From assembly GCA_016779505.1 (NCBI GenBank), contig JADHNM010000007.1, positions 1 through 25,364 of the forward strand: a stretch of DNA of 25,364 nt, given 5' to 3'. The notes under the pieces were generated by a model that had not been told where the DNA came from, made no database searches, and saw only the letters and a list, made by a program, of their open reading frames with translations. Each line of letters starts with the position of its first letter. The stretch's first letter is position 1. Source of the DNA: SAR86 cluster bacterium (GTDB taxonomy: Bacteria; Pseudomonadota; Gammaproteobacteria; Magnimaribacterales; D2472). Of the stretch, positions 1-8,109 are shown piece by piece. The translations under genes and the position numbers were made by a program.

Positions 1-1931
1 TTGTTTTTGAGTTCGGAGTATCGGTGACCTAGAGCAATTTTAAAATTGTCTGAAAATCTAAATACATTATATAAATTGTATTCTGTTGCATCGCCAATCT
101 CTGGGTTATCAATTCTATAGGCAATCGAATCGCCTTTTTCTATTTCAAAACTAGTAAAAAAACTTTCCGAGGGATGATACTGGCCTCTGATTTCAAATTC
201 AGTCTGTTTGCCATATTGAATACCATCAAATTTTTCACTTGACTTAACCTGCCATTCAATTTGACCGGTGAAATTAAAATCTGTCTCAAGCTCAACCCTG
301 AATTGATAAAATTCTTGAGTCTTTTGATTTCTGTAGTTTAATCTATTTCTATTATTCCAATTGAAATTTATTCTTCTGATAGTTCCAGTTGATCTATAAG
401 TTCTCCCATACCAATAGTTTCTGCTTTTATAATCATTTCTCCCAACAAAGCCTACATGCGCTCTATAAGTTGGAGACACGTCTTTGAATCTGACTCCCCA
501 ATTAGATTGGTCTACAGCTCTTCTTAGCCGAAAATTTTTAGCTACTCCTGAAAAGGACTCACCATCCATTGCATAGGTTCTGCCAGCAAACGTATCTTCG
601 CTTCCAATAAAATCTATCTGGCCTTCCTGTGTATCACTCTTTGCATAATTAAGATCTAATATATAATCATCTAGAAAGTTTATTAAACTATCGAATTCAA
701 CCACTGAGCCTGAGCCACCAATCTGATAATCTCTATTTGTTGCTATTAAGCCAATATGTGATTTATTCCCAAGATTTTTTTTAAACCTTCCAATTGTTAC
801 CTTGCTTTTACCAGCATTACCAAGGAATGATCTGTATTGTCCTGCAGCCAAGTAGGGTGAATCAGTATCAGTTGCCTGTAAAAAATAGATAGAATTATTT
901 TCACCTTGGTTGGTGTATTTTATAGCCCCCAAGGGATTGGTGATTGATCTAGTATAGACAGTTTGAGTATCTGATTTAAGTAATTCAGAGCCTTCAAGAA
1001 AGAATGTTCTTTTTTCTGGGTATGACAAAGCAAATGTCTGATTTTCCATAATTACAGGAGCATCTGACTCGATTTGAGAAAAATCGGGATTGATGGTGTA
1101 CTCAATTGATGAGGATCGAGTTAAATCATATAAACCCGTGATCCCAATTTCGTAATCTGGATTTTGAACTTTAAATTTTTTTACGGGCCTGTTTCCAAAT
1201 TGATTAATAAATATATATGGATATAAATAGCTTCTGTAAATTTCATCAGGCGACCCTAATAATACCTCTTCATCAGCCTGGCATGCATAACAAGTTTCGG
1301 CTGGAAGATTTTTAAATGATGCAAAGACAGTTTGAACTCCCGCCTGATAAGATTTTCTAATAAATCCAATTTTCCATTGTTGAATTTCTGTATCGGGTAA
1401 TTGCAGTTCTGAAAAAGGGATCATGAATTCAGCAGAATATCCATCATCTTGAAAAGCTGTTGCAGATTGGAAAAGGATATTCCATGAATCATCTGGACCA
1501 GCACTACTTATATGTTTTTCATCGAGTTGAACGCCTAAAGCGTTGACACCAATCAAAACGCCATATCTTCCATCTCTAAATGGGTCTGCCATCAGTGCAA
1601 CATAGTCTTCATTCCATGTTTGATCCCTGTTTTTTAAGGTTGCTCTAATTTTATTTGGATCTCCAAATGCTTTAATCCCAATATATAAATACTTTTTATC
1701 ATATTTCATATAAGCAGTTGTCTTCAGAGCTGCAGGAGTATTGCGAGATGGCATAACTTCATACTCTAGATCATATGAAGATGCCTGGTTCCATTCCTCA
1801 GGAGATAAAGTGCCATCAAGCATTATGTTGTTACCCATAATATCCGGAACAAGCAAGCAAGATGCAATCAGCACATAAGTAACGGGTGTCATTATCGAGG
1901 TTTTCAAAATGCTTGGAAGCTTTTTTAACAT
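1..1931 (-). CDS. DUF5916-type outer-membrane protein with CBM9-like domain (partial, C-terminus cut off)
   Basis: I translated this frame by hand: from the ATG at 1929-1931 it stays open for 643 codons to the window edge, so the C-terminus is missing. The N-terminus is a signal peptide (basic MLKKLPS, then a hydrophobic stretch to about residue 32). Residues about 35-225 read as a carbohydrate-binding family 9-like beta-sandwich (AYMKYDKKYLYIGIKAF, NEDYVALMADPFRDGRYG, DDSWNILFQS). The rest has alternating aromatic/polar strands typical of an outer-membrane barrel and includes the family hallmark EKRTFFLEGSEL near residue 310. DUF5916 proteins are usually large, exported and of unknown substrate; they are often listed as hydrolases only because of the CBM9 link. 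A CYAC motif near residue 210 could form a disulfide. An AGGG lies about 7 nt before the ATG; a second ATG (1892) would give a shorter signal peptide. It is divergent from the bL33-like gene. Family call is firm, function unknown. Confidence 0.85.
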   Translation of the reverse strand, partial: MLKKLPSILKTSIMTPVTYVLIASCLLVPDIMGNNIMLDGTLSPEEWNQASSYDLEYEVMPSRNTPAALKTTAYMKYDKKYLYIGIKAFGDPNKIRATLKNRDQTWNEDYVALMADPFRDGRYGVLIGVNALGVQLDEKHISSAGPDDSWNILFQSATAFQDDGYSAEFMIPFSELQLPDTEIQQWKIGFIRKSYQAGVQTVFASFKNLPAETCYACQADEEVLLGSPDEIYRSYLYPYIFINQFGNRPVKKFKVQNPDYEIGITGLYDLTRSSSIEYTINPDFSQIESDAPVIMENQTFALSYPEKRTFFLEGSELLKSDTQTVYTRSITNPLGAIKYTNQGENNSIYFLQATDTDSPYLAAGQYRSFLGNAGKSKVTIGRFKKNLGNKSHIGLIATNRDYQIGGSGSVVEFDSLINFLDDYILDLNYAKSDTQEGQIDFIGSEDTFAGRTYAMDGESFSGVAKNFRLRRAVDQSNWGVRFKDVSPTYRAHVGFVGRNDYKSRNYWYGRTYRSTGTIRRINFNWNNRNRLNYRNQKTQEFYQFRVELETDFNFTGQIEWQVKSSEKFDGIQYGKQTEFEIRGQYHPSESFFTSFEIEKGDSIAYRIDNPEIGDATEYNLYNVFRFSDNFKIALGHRYSELKN

Positions 1932-2036
1932 ACTTGACCCTAAAGGTTAATCATTCTAAGCGATAAGCCTGATGAAGAATATAGTTATTTCTTAATATTT
2001 TTTTAAAAATTACATGGGAAATTGAATTAAATTCAG

Positions 2037-2042
2037 TATAAT
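2037..2042 (+). promoter_or_regulatory. -10 box of the bL33-like gene
   Basis: A perfect TATAAT lies 10 nt before the ATG at 2053. No good -35 hexamer is seen at 16-18 nt upstream, and no Shine-Dalgarno lies between box and start. Transcription would begin about 3-4 nt before the ATG, giving an almost leaderless mRNA. The 121-bp gap 1932-2052 must also hold the promoter of the divergent DUF5916 gene (a TAGAAT is seen on the minus strand there). Confidence 0.5.
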
Positions 2043-2052
2043 CACCAACATT

Positions 2053-2256
2053 ATGGCAGATAGCAAAAAGAAGCAAACTAAGGTTTATTTAATTCCTGAG
2101 AGTGAATCAAGGGATAGTCATACCTATCACTACCTAGCAGTTAAGACTAAAAAATTAGTTATAGAGAATCAAAAGCTTAGGCTAAAAAAGTTTAATCCTG
2201 CCAAGCAAATCCATGAGTGGTTTGTTGAAGCAAAATTACCTCCCCACAGCAAATAA
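2053..2256 (+). CDS. rpmG: Divergent ribosomal protein bL33-like small basic protein
   Basis: A 67-residue lysine-rich protein. Its C-terminal half lines up without gaps with what I recall of E. coli bL33: KLRLKKFNP...VEAKL here against KLELKKFDP...KEAKI there, preceded by a Tyr/Lys-rich strand (YHYLAVKTKK). bL33 is a large-subunit protein near the E site. It lacks the CxxC pairs of zinc-binding bL33, so it would be a zinc-free form. Compared with the usual about 55 residues it has a longer N-terminus, a roughly two-residue insertion and an extra PPHSK tail, and several otherwise conserved positions are changed. bL33 genes normally sit next to rpmB (bL28); here the gene stands alone, convergent with the IDO gene 5 nt away. 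It may be the only bL33, a second copy, or a ribosome-associated relative. Confidence 0.6.
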   Translation: MADSKKKQTKVYLIPESESRDSHTYHYLAVKTKKLVIENQKLRLKKFNPAKQIHEWFVEAKLPPHSK

Positions 2257-2261
2257 TACTT

Positions 2262-3404
2262 TTATTTCTTTTGTTGCTCGGTTTCATCCCGATGCTTTTT
2301 TAAATATGTCATAAATGGAGTGCCACCAGTACCCGTTATTGTGGAACCACCCCTGCCAAATGGATTTTCAATTTGTGATTGTTTATGGATATATGTCCCC
2401 GCATATTCAAGATGCATAGCTCTAAACGCTCTGATTTCTTCAAGGCAATCATTGTATTTACTTACAAGCTTGTTTGAATCACTAAGCAGTTTGATTAACA
2501 TTGAGTTTTTTTCAATAGTGCTAATAAATTCTCTGTGTTTTGGCGGCATATAATCTCTCATTTCATTTAGATAATGCCTTAAATGATCTTTGGTGTGAGA
2601 GATTTGAAGTGCCCCATCAAGAGATGGAATAATGCTGCTCTGAGCACCAGTTTCACCTCTAAAGAATTGAGGTTTATTCTCAAATTGACCTTCATATATA
2701 AGACCTTCTTTAAGATCTGGATTATCCTTTGTTCCAAAGATAAAAGGACGTACTCGATGATAGTAAATATATGGATCGCATTTTTCAGGCATTCTAGCAA
2801 AGATCGAATTTACCTTTTTCATTGACTCAACTATCTGATTGAGCAAACTTAGGATCTCTTTTTCTGATGAACTTTCGTCACATTGAGCTATTTTTTGGCA
2901 GGCTTCAATAGCTCCAGAAGCTGCATCTTCAATACAAACATGAATGGTAACAAACCAATCTTCATCAACTCCGCCTAAAAAGTTATTTATTAAACCAATA
3001 TTTTCTAATGAGATTTCTTCATCTTGATTAATTAAGAACCAGTTATCTAAGCAATAACTCGCATAACTCAAAATAGGGGGTCTGCCTTGATGTTTTGCAA
3101 CCTCAACCCATGGTTTTGCAAGAGCTTCAGGTAATTTGCCATGAGGCTTTGCGTCGCCCCATATGTAGGCATGAGCAATAAAACTTAGCTGCGACATAGC
3201 AAGTTTAAGATCTTGACCCATTTGATTGACTAGAAGATGCTTGATAGATAAGTCTTTCTTTGAAAGACCATCAATAGTTGACTGCACCTTTCCTGTTAAT
3301 AATAATTTTGGCAGGTTGCTACATATCTCTTCTATTCTCGCACAAGAGTTAGAATCAATTGAGTATGATCGTGCTGGCACTTTTTTTGGTAAAAAACCTT
3401 TCAT
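2262..3404 (-). CDS. Indoleamine 2,3-dioxygenase family heme protein
   Basis: IDO-family enzymes use a b-type heme to open the indole ring of tryptophan with O2, giving N-formylkynurenine, the first step of the kynurenine route to NAD. Family marks are clear in this 380-residue protein: FRGETGAQSS at 248-257 (active-site segment), MPPKHREFI at 286-294, the FRAMHLEY motif at 327-334 with the likely proximal heme ligand His331, and a C-terminal GTGGT loop at 358-362. The length fits the family. No signal peptide, so cytoplasmic. It follows the CinA/nucleotidyltransferase fusion with a 60-bp gap and probably shares its transcript; a GGGGG about 5 nt before the ATG can serve as SD, and TATACT in the gap may be a second promoter. 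No other kynurenine-pathway gene is in the window, so the actual indole substrate is uncertain. Confidence 0.85.
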   Translation of the reverse strand: MKGFLPKKVPARSYSIDSNSCARIEEICSNLPKLLLTGKVQSTIDGLSKKDLSIKHLLVNQMGQDLKLAMSQLSFIAHAYIWGDAKPHGKLPEALAKPWVEVAKHQGRPPILSYASYCLDNWFLINQDEEISLENIGLINNFLGGVDEDWFVTIHVCIEDAASGAIEACQKIAQCDESSSEKEILSLLNQIVESMKKVNSIFARMPEKCDPYIYYHRVRPFIFGTKDNPDLKEGLIYEGQFENKPQFFRGETGAQSSIIPSLDGALQISHTKDHLRHYLNEMRDYMPPKHREFISTIEKNSMLIKLLSDSNKLVSKYNDCLEEIRAFRAMHLEYAGTYIHKQSQIENPFGRGGSTITGTGGTPFMTYLKKHRDETEQQKK

Positions 3405-3464
3405 AAAAACCCCCAGTTTTAAAAAGAACCTAACTAAAAATAGTATACCGATTTTTTATATAGT

Positions 3465-4571
3465 TTATTCTCGTTCTTTTCTAATTAAAGTTGAAGAGAT
3501 ATCATCTCTGAATATCTCCTCATCAAATCCAGAAAATCTTTTAGCTATGTGGTCTGGAATACTAACTGAGTCGAGGCTAATAAATTTATTATTAATTTTT
3601 CGACCAAAGACTAAAAAATTAATATTGTGACTGTTAAATAAATCTAGTTGATCAAGCATGTCTTTTCGATTGAGATAAAACTTTTCATCGAGAATTCTTG
3701 TTAAAGTATCCGCTCCAATGATAAATACAGAGTTAGGAAAGAGGGCTGCTTTATCAGTAAATTTTCCAGCTTTGGTCAATACCCATTCGTGCCCATAATC
3801 AAACTGCTTCAATGTTTGCTCAATTTCATGATATGAAAGAGGAGGTTTATCTGCATTCTGAATACATATTTCATAGGCAAGGCCTAATCCAGTTCTCTTC
3901 TCTGCCAGTTCACTCATTGAGTTATGCCCTGAATGAAATGGATTAAATGATCCAGGAAAAATTAGTTCTGGGATACGGTTTGACGAAGATACAAAATCAA
4001 TTTTACTATCCACTAATTGCACCCAGCTCTTTTCAGCCTCAACGGTCTTAATTTTCAGAGATGAATTTTCGGAAATTATTTTCTTTTGCACGCAACATGA
4101 TTGTGCAATGGCTTGAATGATATGGTCAGTTACAATCTGTTCTTCTTGTTCTCTGGTTAGTTCTCCCTTTATAAATGAATACGACAAACTTGAGGAATAT
4201 TTGTAAGTTTGTATAGCAATAAAAAATTTATGTTCTCCTTTCTTTGAATAATTTGTTGCAAGAGAGGCAGTAACTGCAATGCCTAATAAATTTTTTGGAT
4301 TTGTCTGAGGATCAATTTTTTTTGCTGCACTGTAAGCCTTTGCAGCCATGCTCAGGGTGGTACCTAGGCTGCAGTAGTGATCAGGCTGTTTGAGTAGATA
4401 ATAATCTAAAGATTCCTTTGCATAAGGAACATATGCTTCTAAAACAGATTTGCTTGCTCCAGGAACTTTTAAGATTTCCGAGATTGCATTTGTACCACCG
4501 CCACTAGAAACTAAAACAAATCTAAATGGAGAACTGTGAATCTTTTGAATTAAGTCTAAATACTGAGACAT
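3465..4571 (-). CDS. CinA/PncC-like domain fused to NMNAT-like nucleotidyltransferase
   Basis: Two domains in 368 residues. Residues about 1-165 resemble the CinA C-terminal (PncC, NMN deamidase) fold: the GGGTNAISEILKVPGASK and YAKESLDYYL segments match CinA helices, but the usual TAESCTGG is replaced by VSSGGG, so deamidase activity is doubtful. Residues about 203-368 are an HxGH nucleotidyltransferase domain: PGSFNPFHSGH (His213, His216), IGADT at 285-289 and the ISSTLIR signature at 358-364, as in NadD/NMNAT enzymes. Fused activities would fit NMN to NaMN to NaAD conversion, but this is inference. From memory, plants carry a protein with the same domain order (nucleotidylyl transferase superfamily). 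It shares a 51-bp gap with the divergent BVMO gene and leads the IDO gene. Domain calls are firm; substrate unknown. Confidence 0.8.
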   Translation of the reverse strand: MSQYLDLIQKIHSSPFRFVLVSSGGGTNAISEILKVPGASKSVLEAYVPYAKESLDYYLLKQPDHYCSLGTTLSMAAKAYSAAKKIDPQTNPKNLLGIAVTASLATNYSKKGEHKFFIAIQTYKYSSSLSYSFIKGELTREQEEQIVTDHIIQAIAQSCCVQKKIISENSSLKIKTVEAEKSWVQLVDSKIDFVSSSNRIPELIFPGSFNPFHSGHNSMSELAEKRTGLGLAYEICIQNADKPPLSYHEIEQTLKQFDYGHEWVLTKAGKFTDKAALFPNSVFIIGADTLTRILDEKFYLNRKDMLDQLDLFNSHNINFLVFGRKINNKFISLDSVSIPDHIAKRFSGFDEEIFRDDISSTLIRKERE

Positions 4572-4608
4572 TTTAAATTTTCTGGATAAATCTTAATGTT
4601 TTTGAGTG

Positions 4609-4614
4609 CATAAT
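4609..4614 (+). promoter_or_regulatory. Candidate -10 box of the BVMO operon
   Basis: CATAAT (5 of 6 to consensus) directly after TG, 8 nt before the GTG start at 4623. The -35 region is poor. With no SD before the GTG this would give a leaderless or near-leaderless transcript. In AT-rich DNA such hexamers also arise by chance. Confidence 0.35.
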
Positions 4615-4622
4615 TAAATAAA

Positions 4623-6497
4623 GTGAATATTAGTAAGCAAACTCTAGAAAGAGCATTAGATTCCGCCAGTTTTCCTGTAATTGCAGCATTATTAGTTCAT
4701 TTTACAGGAGATATTTCAATATTAGATAAATTACCCAAGCCAAATCAAGTCGTGCTTGGTGAAACTCAAGGATTTCTAACGCACAAAGATAAACAAATAA
4801 TTAAAAACATAGCTCTTAAAGAGATAGGAAGATTTTATTCTAACTCCGCGGCTGATGACATATATATTCCATCCAGTGAAGAGCTTAATGCAATGATGAA
4901 TTTTATAGTTGGTGAGGAAGTATCATCAGATTATGTTCCGATGATGTTAGGAGATTTAAATATCACAACTCATACATCAGAGCCAAATTTTCTAGCTGCA
5001 AAATTAAACTTGGAAGTATTAATTATTGGTGCTGGGATGTCTGGAATTCTTGCTGCCATTAAATTAGCTGAAATAGGTATTAAATATAAAATCTACGAAA
5101 AGAATGATGATCTTGGTGGTACTTGGTATGAAAACCAATATCCAGGATCTCGAGTTGATATTGCAAATCATTTTTATTCTTATTCATTTGAAGAAAATCA
5201 TCAGTGGTCAGAACATTTCTCTAGGCAACCAGAGTTATTAGATTATTTTAAGAAATGTTTTCATAAATATGATATTCAAAAGAATACATATTTTGAAACG
5301 CAGGTAACAGATATGAAATTTGATGAATTAAATCAAGAGTGGTCTGTAAATTCAATATGTCATGGAGAAAAAAAGACAGAGTGCATAAGCATTGTAATTT
5401 CTTGTGTTGGTCAACTTAACCAACCAAAAGTACCTGAAATTAATGGTTTAAAAAAATTTCAAGGGAATATGTTTCATTCTTCTCAATGGCCAAATTTTGA
5501 TGTTATTTCTGGAAAAAAAGTTGCCGTAGTTGGAACTGGTGCAAGCGCATTTCAGATAGTCCCCAGCATTGCTAAATCTTGCAAGGAACTGACAATTTTT
5601 CAACGCTCACCTCCATGGATGTTTCCAAATCCCCAATATCATGAGGAGGTTGATGACGGAAAAAAATGGTTATTAAAAAATTTACCTTTTTATTCACGGT
5701 GGTATAGATTTTTGCTTTTTTATCCAGGATCAGACCAGCTTCTTGATTCATTATTTATTGATCCTGCTTGGAAAGTCAGAAGCGATTCTATCAATCAAAA
5801 AAATGATGCCATGAGGGAGCTTTTTACTGCTGCTATGTTAGCACAAATCTCTGATCAATCTCTTGTAGATAAGGTCATTCCAGACTATCCACCATTTGGC
5901 AAGCGGATGCTGCAAGATAATGGTGCGTGGTTACAGGCACTTCATCTACCAAATGTTACTTTACTTTCTGAGGGAGTTGAATGCATCAGCTCTAAAGGAG
6001 TTGTGAGTTCCGGTAAGGAACTTGAATTTGATACAATTATTTTTGCTACAGGCTTTAGAGCGCAAGATTTTTTCTCTCCTATAAATATAGATGGGGGTTC
6101 AGGTAGCTATGACAAGATTTACGGAGACTCGCCTAGGTCTTATCTGGGAATCACATTCTCTTCAATGCCAAATTTTTTTGCTATGTATGGTCCAGGAACC
6201 AATTTAGCTCATGCAGGAAGCATCATCTTCAATTCAGAGTGTCAAATAAATTATATTTGTTCAGCAATTAAATATATGCTTAGTAACAACTTTAAAGTTA
6301 TAAGAGTTAAGCCAGAAATAGAAAAGCAATACCAAGATAGATTTGATAAAAGGCACGAGAAAATGGTTTGGCAGCACTCAAAGGTTTCAAGCTGGTATCA
6401 AAACTCTAAAGGTAAGGTTGTGACCACATCTCCATGGAGATTGGTAGAATACTGGAATTGGACAAATAAATTTAATCAGGATGATTATGAATTTTAA
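4623..6497 (+). CDS. Flavin-dependent Baeyer-Villiger monooxygenase, HAPMO-like
   Basis: BVMOs use FAD, NADPH and O2 to insert oxygen next to a ketone carbonyl, making an ester or lactone. The 624-residue protein has an N-terminal extension of about 130 residues, then the FAD Rossmann motif GAGMSG (136-141), GGTWYENQYPG, the type I BVMO fingerprint FQGNMFHSSQWP (279-290; FxGxxxHxxxWP with His285), the NADPH motif GTGASA (304-309) and the likely catalytic Arg428 in PPFGKRML. The extension and length match 4-hydroxyacetophenone monooxygenase-type enzymes better than the shorter cyclohexanone or phenylacetone enzymes. The start is GTG, without an SD. The stop overlaps the sulfatase start by 17 nt, so the three genes to 8951 are one unit. 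Cytoplasmic; the ketone is unknown. Confidence 0.9.
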   Translation: MNISKQTLERALDSASFPVIAALLVHFTGDISILDKLPKPNQVVLGETQGFLTHKDKQIIKNIALKEIGRFYSNSAADDIYIPSSEELNAMMNFIVGEEVSSDYVPMMLGDLNITTHTSEPNFLAAKLNLEVLIIGAGMSGILAAIKLAEIGIKYKIYEKNDDLGGTWYENQYPGSRVDIANHFYSYSFEENHQWSEHFSRQPELLDYFKKCFHKYDIQKNTYFETQVTDMKFDELNQEWSVNSICHGEKKTECISIVISCVGQLNQPKVPEINGLKKFQGNMFHSSQWPNFDVISGKKVAVVGTGASAFQIVPSIAKSCKELTIFQRSPPWMFPNPQYHEEVDDGKKWLLKNLPFYSRWYRFLLFYPGSDQLLDSLFIDPAWKVRSDSINQKNDAMRELFTAAMLAQISDQSLVDKVIPDYPPFGKRMLQDNGAWLQALHLPNVTLLSEGVECISSKGVVSSGKELEFDTIIFATGFRAQDFFSPINIDGGSGSYDKIYGDSPRSYLGITFSSMPNFFAMYGPGTNLAHAGSIIFNSECQINYICSAIKYMLSNNFKVIRVKPEIEKQYQDRFDKRHEKMVWQHSKVSSWYQNSKGKVVTTSPWRLVEYWNWTNKFNQDDYEF

Positions 6498-8109
6498 ATT
6501 TTTTTTAATAGGGTTGATTGCCTTTAGCGCCATAGCCAATGCCGAGGATAAAAGACCAAATGTCATTATATTTCTCGTAGATGATCTTGGTTGGGCTGAT
6601 ATTTCCTTAAGAGGTGCACCCATAGACACCCCTGCAATTGATTCAATATTTTCTGAAGGGTTAACGTTAGATAGATTTTATGCAACACCAATATGTAGCC
6701 CAACCAGAGCAGCTTTGATGACAGGGCGTGATCCTTTAAGGCTGGGAATTTCATACTCTGTAGTGATGCCATGGATGAACAATGGAGTTCATCCCGATGA
6801 GCATTTTATGCCAGAATCATTTAAAGCAGCTGGATATCAAACCGCCATGGTGGGCAAGTGGCATCTAGGGCATTCTCAAGAAATTTTCCATCCAAATGCC
6901 AGAGGCTTCGATGATTTTTATGGGCACATGCATACTGAAGTAGGGTACTTTCCCCCATTTGCAAATCAGGGTGGAGTTGACTTTCAACGAAATGGAGTAA
7001 CTATCACAGATGAGGGTTATGAAACATTTCTATTAGCAGATGAAGCATCACGATGGATCAAAGCAAGAGATAAGGAAAAACCTTTTTTTCTATATATGCC
7101 ATTCATTGCACCTCATAGCCCTTTAGAGGCTCCAGATGATCTTGTGCAAAAATATAAAAATTTAGAGGATACAAGAGAGCTCACAAGAAGTACTGCAATT
7201 GATCGTACCAGAACATTAAATGGATTTTCACCAAGCGCAAGACCTATGTATGCAGCTGTTGTAGATGGATTAGACCAAGCTATAGGTCAAGTTCTAGATA
7301 CTCTTGCCAATGAGGGCATTGAAGAGGAGACCATTATATTATTTAGCAGTGATAATGGAGGAGCTGCATATGCTGGAGGAGGCGCTGACAACTTTCCACT
7401 GCGTGGAGGTAAAGGGGACACTTATGAGGGAGGGATTAGAGTTATTGCTGCCATGAAATGGAAAGGCAAGTTAGATCCAGGAAAAAACTTTGAATCAATA
7501 ATGACTGTAATGGATGTCTTCCCAACTCTCGCCAGCGCTTCTAGAGTTCCAATGTTGAATACAAAAGAAATTTGGGGAAGAGATATGTGGCCCGCAATAA
7601 AGAGCGGAAAAGATATTAAGCTCAATAAGGAAGTGTATTTTGCATCTGAGACTCCCAATTATGGAGAATTTCATACAACAGTTTTTAATGATCAGTGGAA
7701 GCTTGTTCAGGTTATAACAAGCTCTTTATTAGAAATTAATGTAGAAAACAAATTGTTTGATATCAGCAACGATCCGAATGAATATAATAACTTAGCAGAG
7801 GAATACCCAAAGCTGGTTGAAGTCATGGCAAACAAGATCAGAGAATGGCGCGCTCTTCATCCAATATCAGGGATTAGAGCTCAATTGGTTCCTCCGCCAG
7901 GATGGAGAGCCCCAAAAGATTGGACAAGTTACACCATACCCTTTGAAGAACTTCAGGAAGATGCATCATTGGGTTTTGGAGCCCATGCTCACCAGATTTT
8001 GGATTATTTAATTAAAGATCATGGAAGAATTATCTATGATTGTAAGCCAGGCGACTGGGAACGAGGGAAATGCGAGTCACCAGAAAAACCTTTAAATCAT
8101 CAACACTAA
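6481..8109 (+). CDS. Exported arylsulfatase-type sulfatase
   Basis: Hydrolyses sulfate esters after a cysteine is converted to formylglycine. The signature CSPTR at 72-76 carries the modified Cys72; VDDLGWAD (33-40) and SSDNGG supply metal-binding acids, and GKWHLGH and PHSPLEAP are standard active-site segments. A signal peptide (hydrophobic residues 5-20, ANA then ED) predicts periplasmic or outer location. The first ATG at 6481 overlaps the BVMO gene; the ATG at 6487, 5 nt after an AGGA, is an equally good or better start. No maturase (FGE or anSME) gene is in the window. The C-terminal region carries a second conserved part (FDISNDPNEYNNLAEE) typical of arylsulfatase A-like enzymes. The substrate could be an aryl, steroid or sugar sulfate; the family assignment is secure, the substrate is not. 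Confidence 0.93.
   Translation: MIMNFKFFLIGLIAFSAIANAEDKRPNVIIFLVDDLGWADISLRGAPIDTPAIDSIFSEGLTLDRFYATPICSPTRAALMTGRDPLRLGISYSVVMPWMNNGVHPDEHFMPESFKAAGYQTAMVGKWHLGHSQEIFHPNARGFDDFYGHMHTEVGYFPPFANQGGVDFQRNGVTITDEGYETFLLADEASRWIKARDKEKPFFLYMPFIAPHSPLEAPDDLVQKYKNLEDTRELTRSTAIDRTRTLNGFSPSARPMYAAVVDGLDQAIGQVLDTLANEGIEEETIILFSSDNGGAAYAGGGADNFPLRGGKGDTYEGGIRVIAAMKWKGKLDPGKNFESIMTVMDVFPTLASASRVPMLNTKEIWGRDMWPAIKSGKDIKLNKEVYFASETPNYGEFHTTVFNDQWKLVQVITSSLLEINVENKLFDISNDPNEYNNLAEEYPKLVEVMANKIREWRALHPISGIRAQLVPPPGWRAPKDWTSYTIPFEELQEDASLGFGAHAHQILDYLIKDHGRIIYDCKPGDWERGKCESPEKPLNHQH

Noticed and set aside
3226..3630. 134-residue plus-strand frame
   Set aside because: It lies antisense across the IDO start, the gap and the end of the fusion gene; both minus-strand genes have strong family motifs and this frame has none.
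7817..8011. Short plus-strand frame inside the sulfatase gene and similar short frames elsewhere
   Set aside because: They lie fully within well-supported genes in other frames and show no family motif or start signal.
8070..8108. Upstream ATG start for the alpha/beta-hydrolase
   Set aside because: It would add a polar leader before the signal peptide and overlap the sulfatase by 40 nt; the TAATG at 8109 gives a normal signal peptide.
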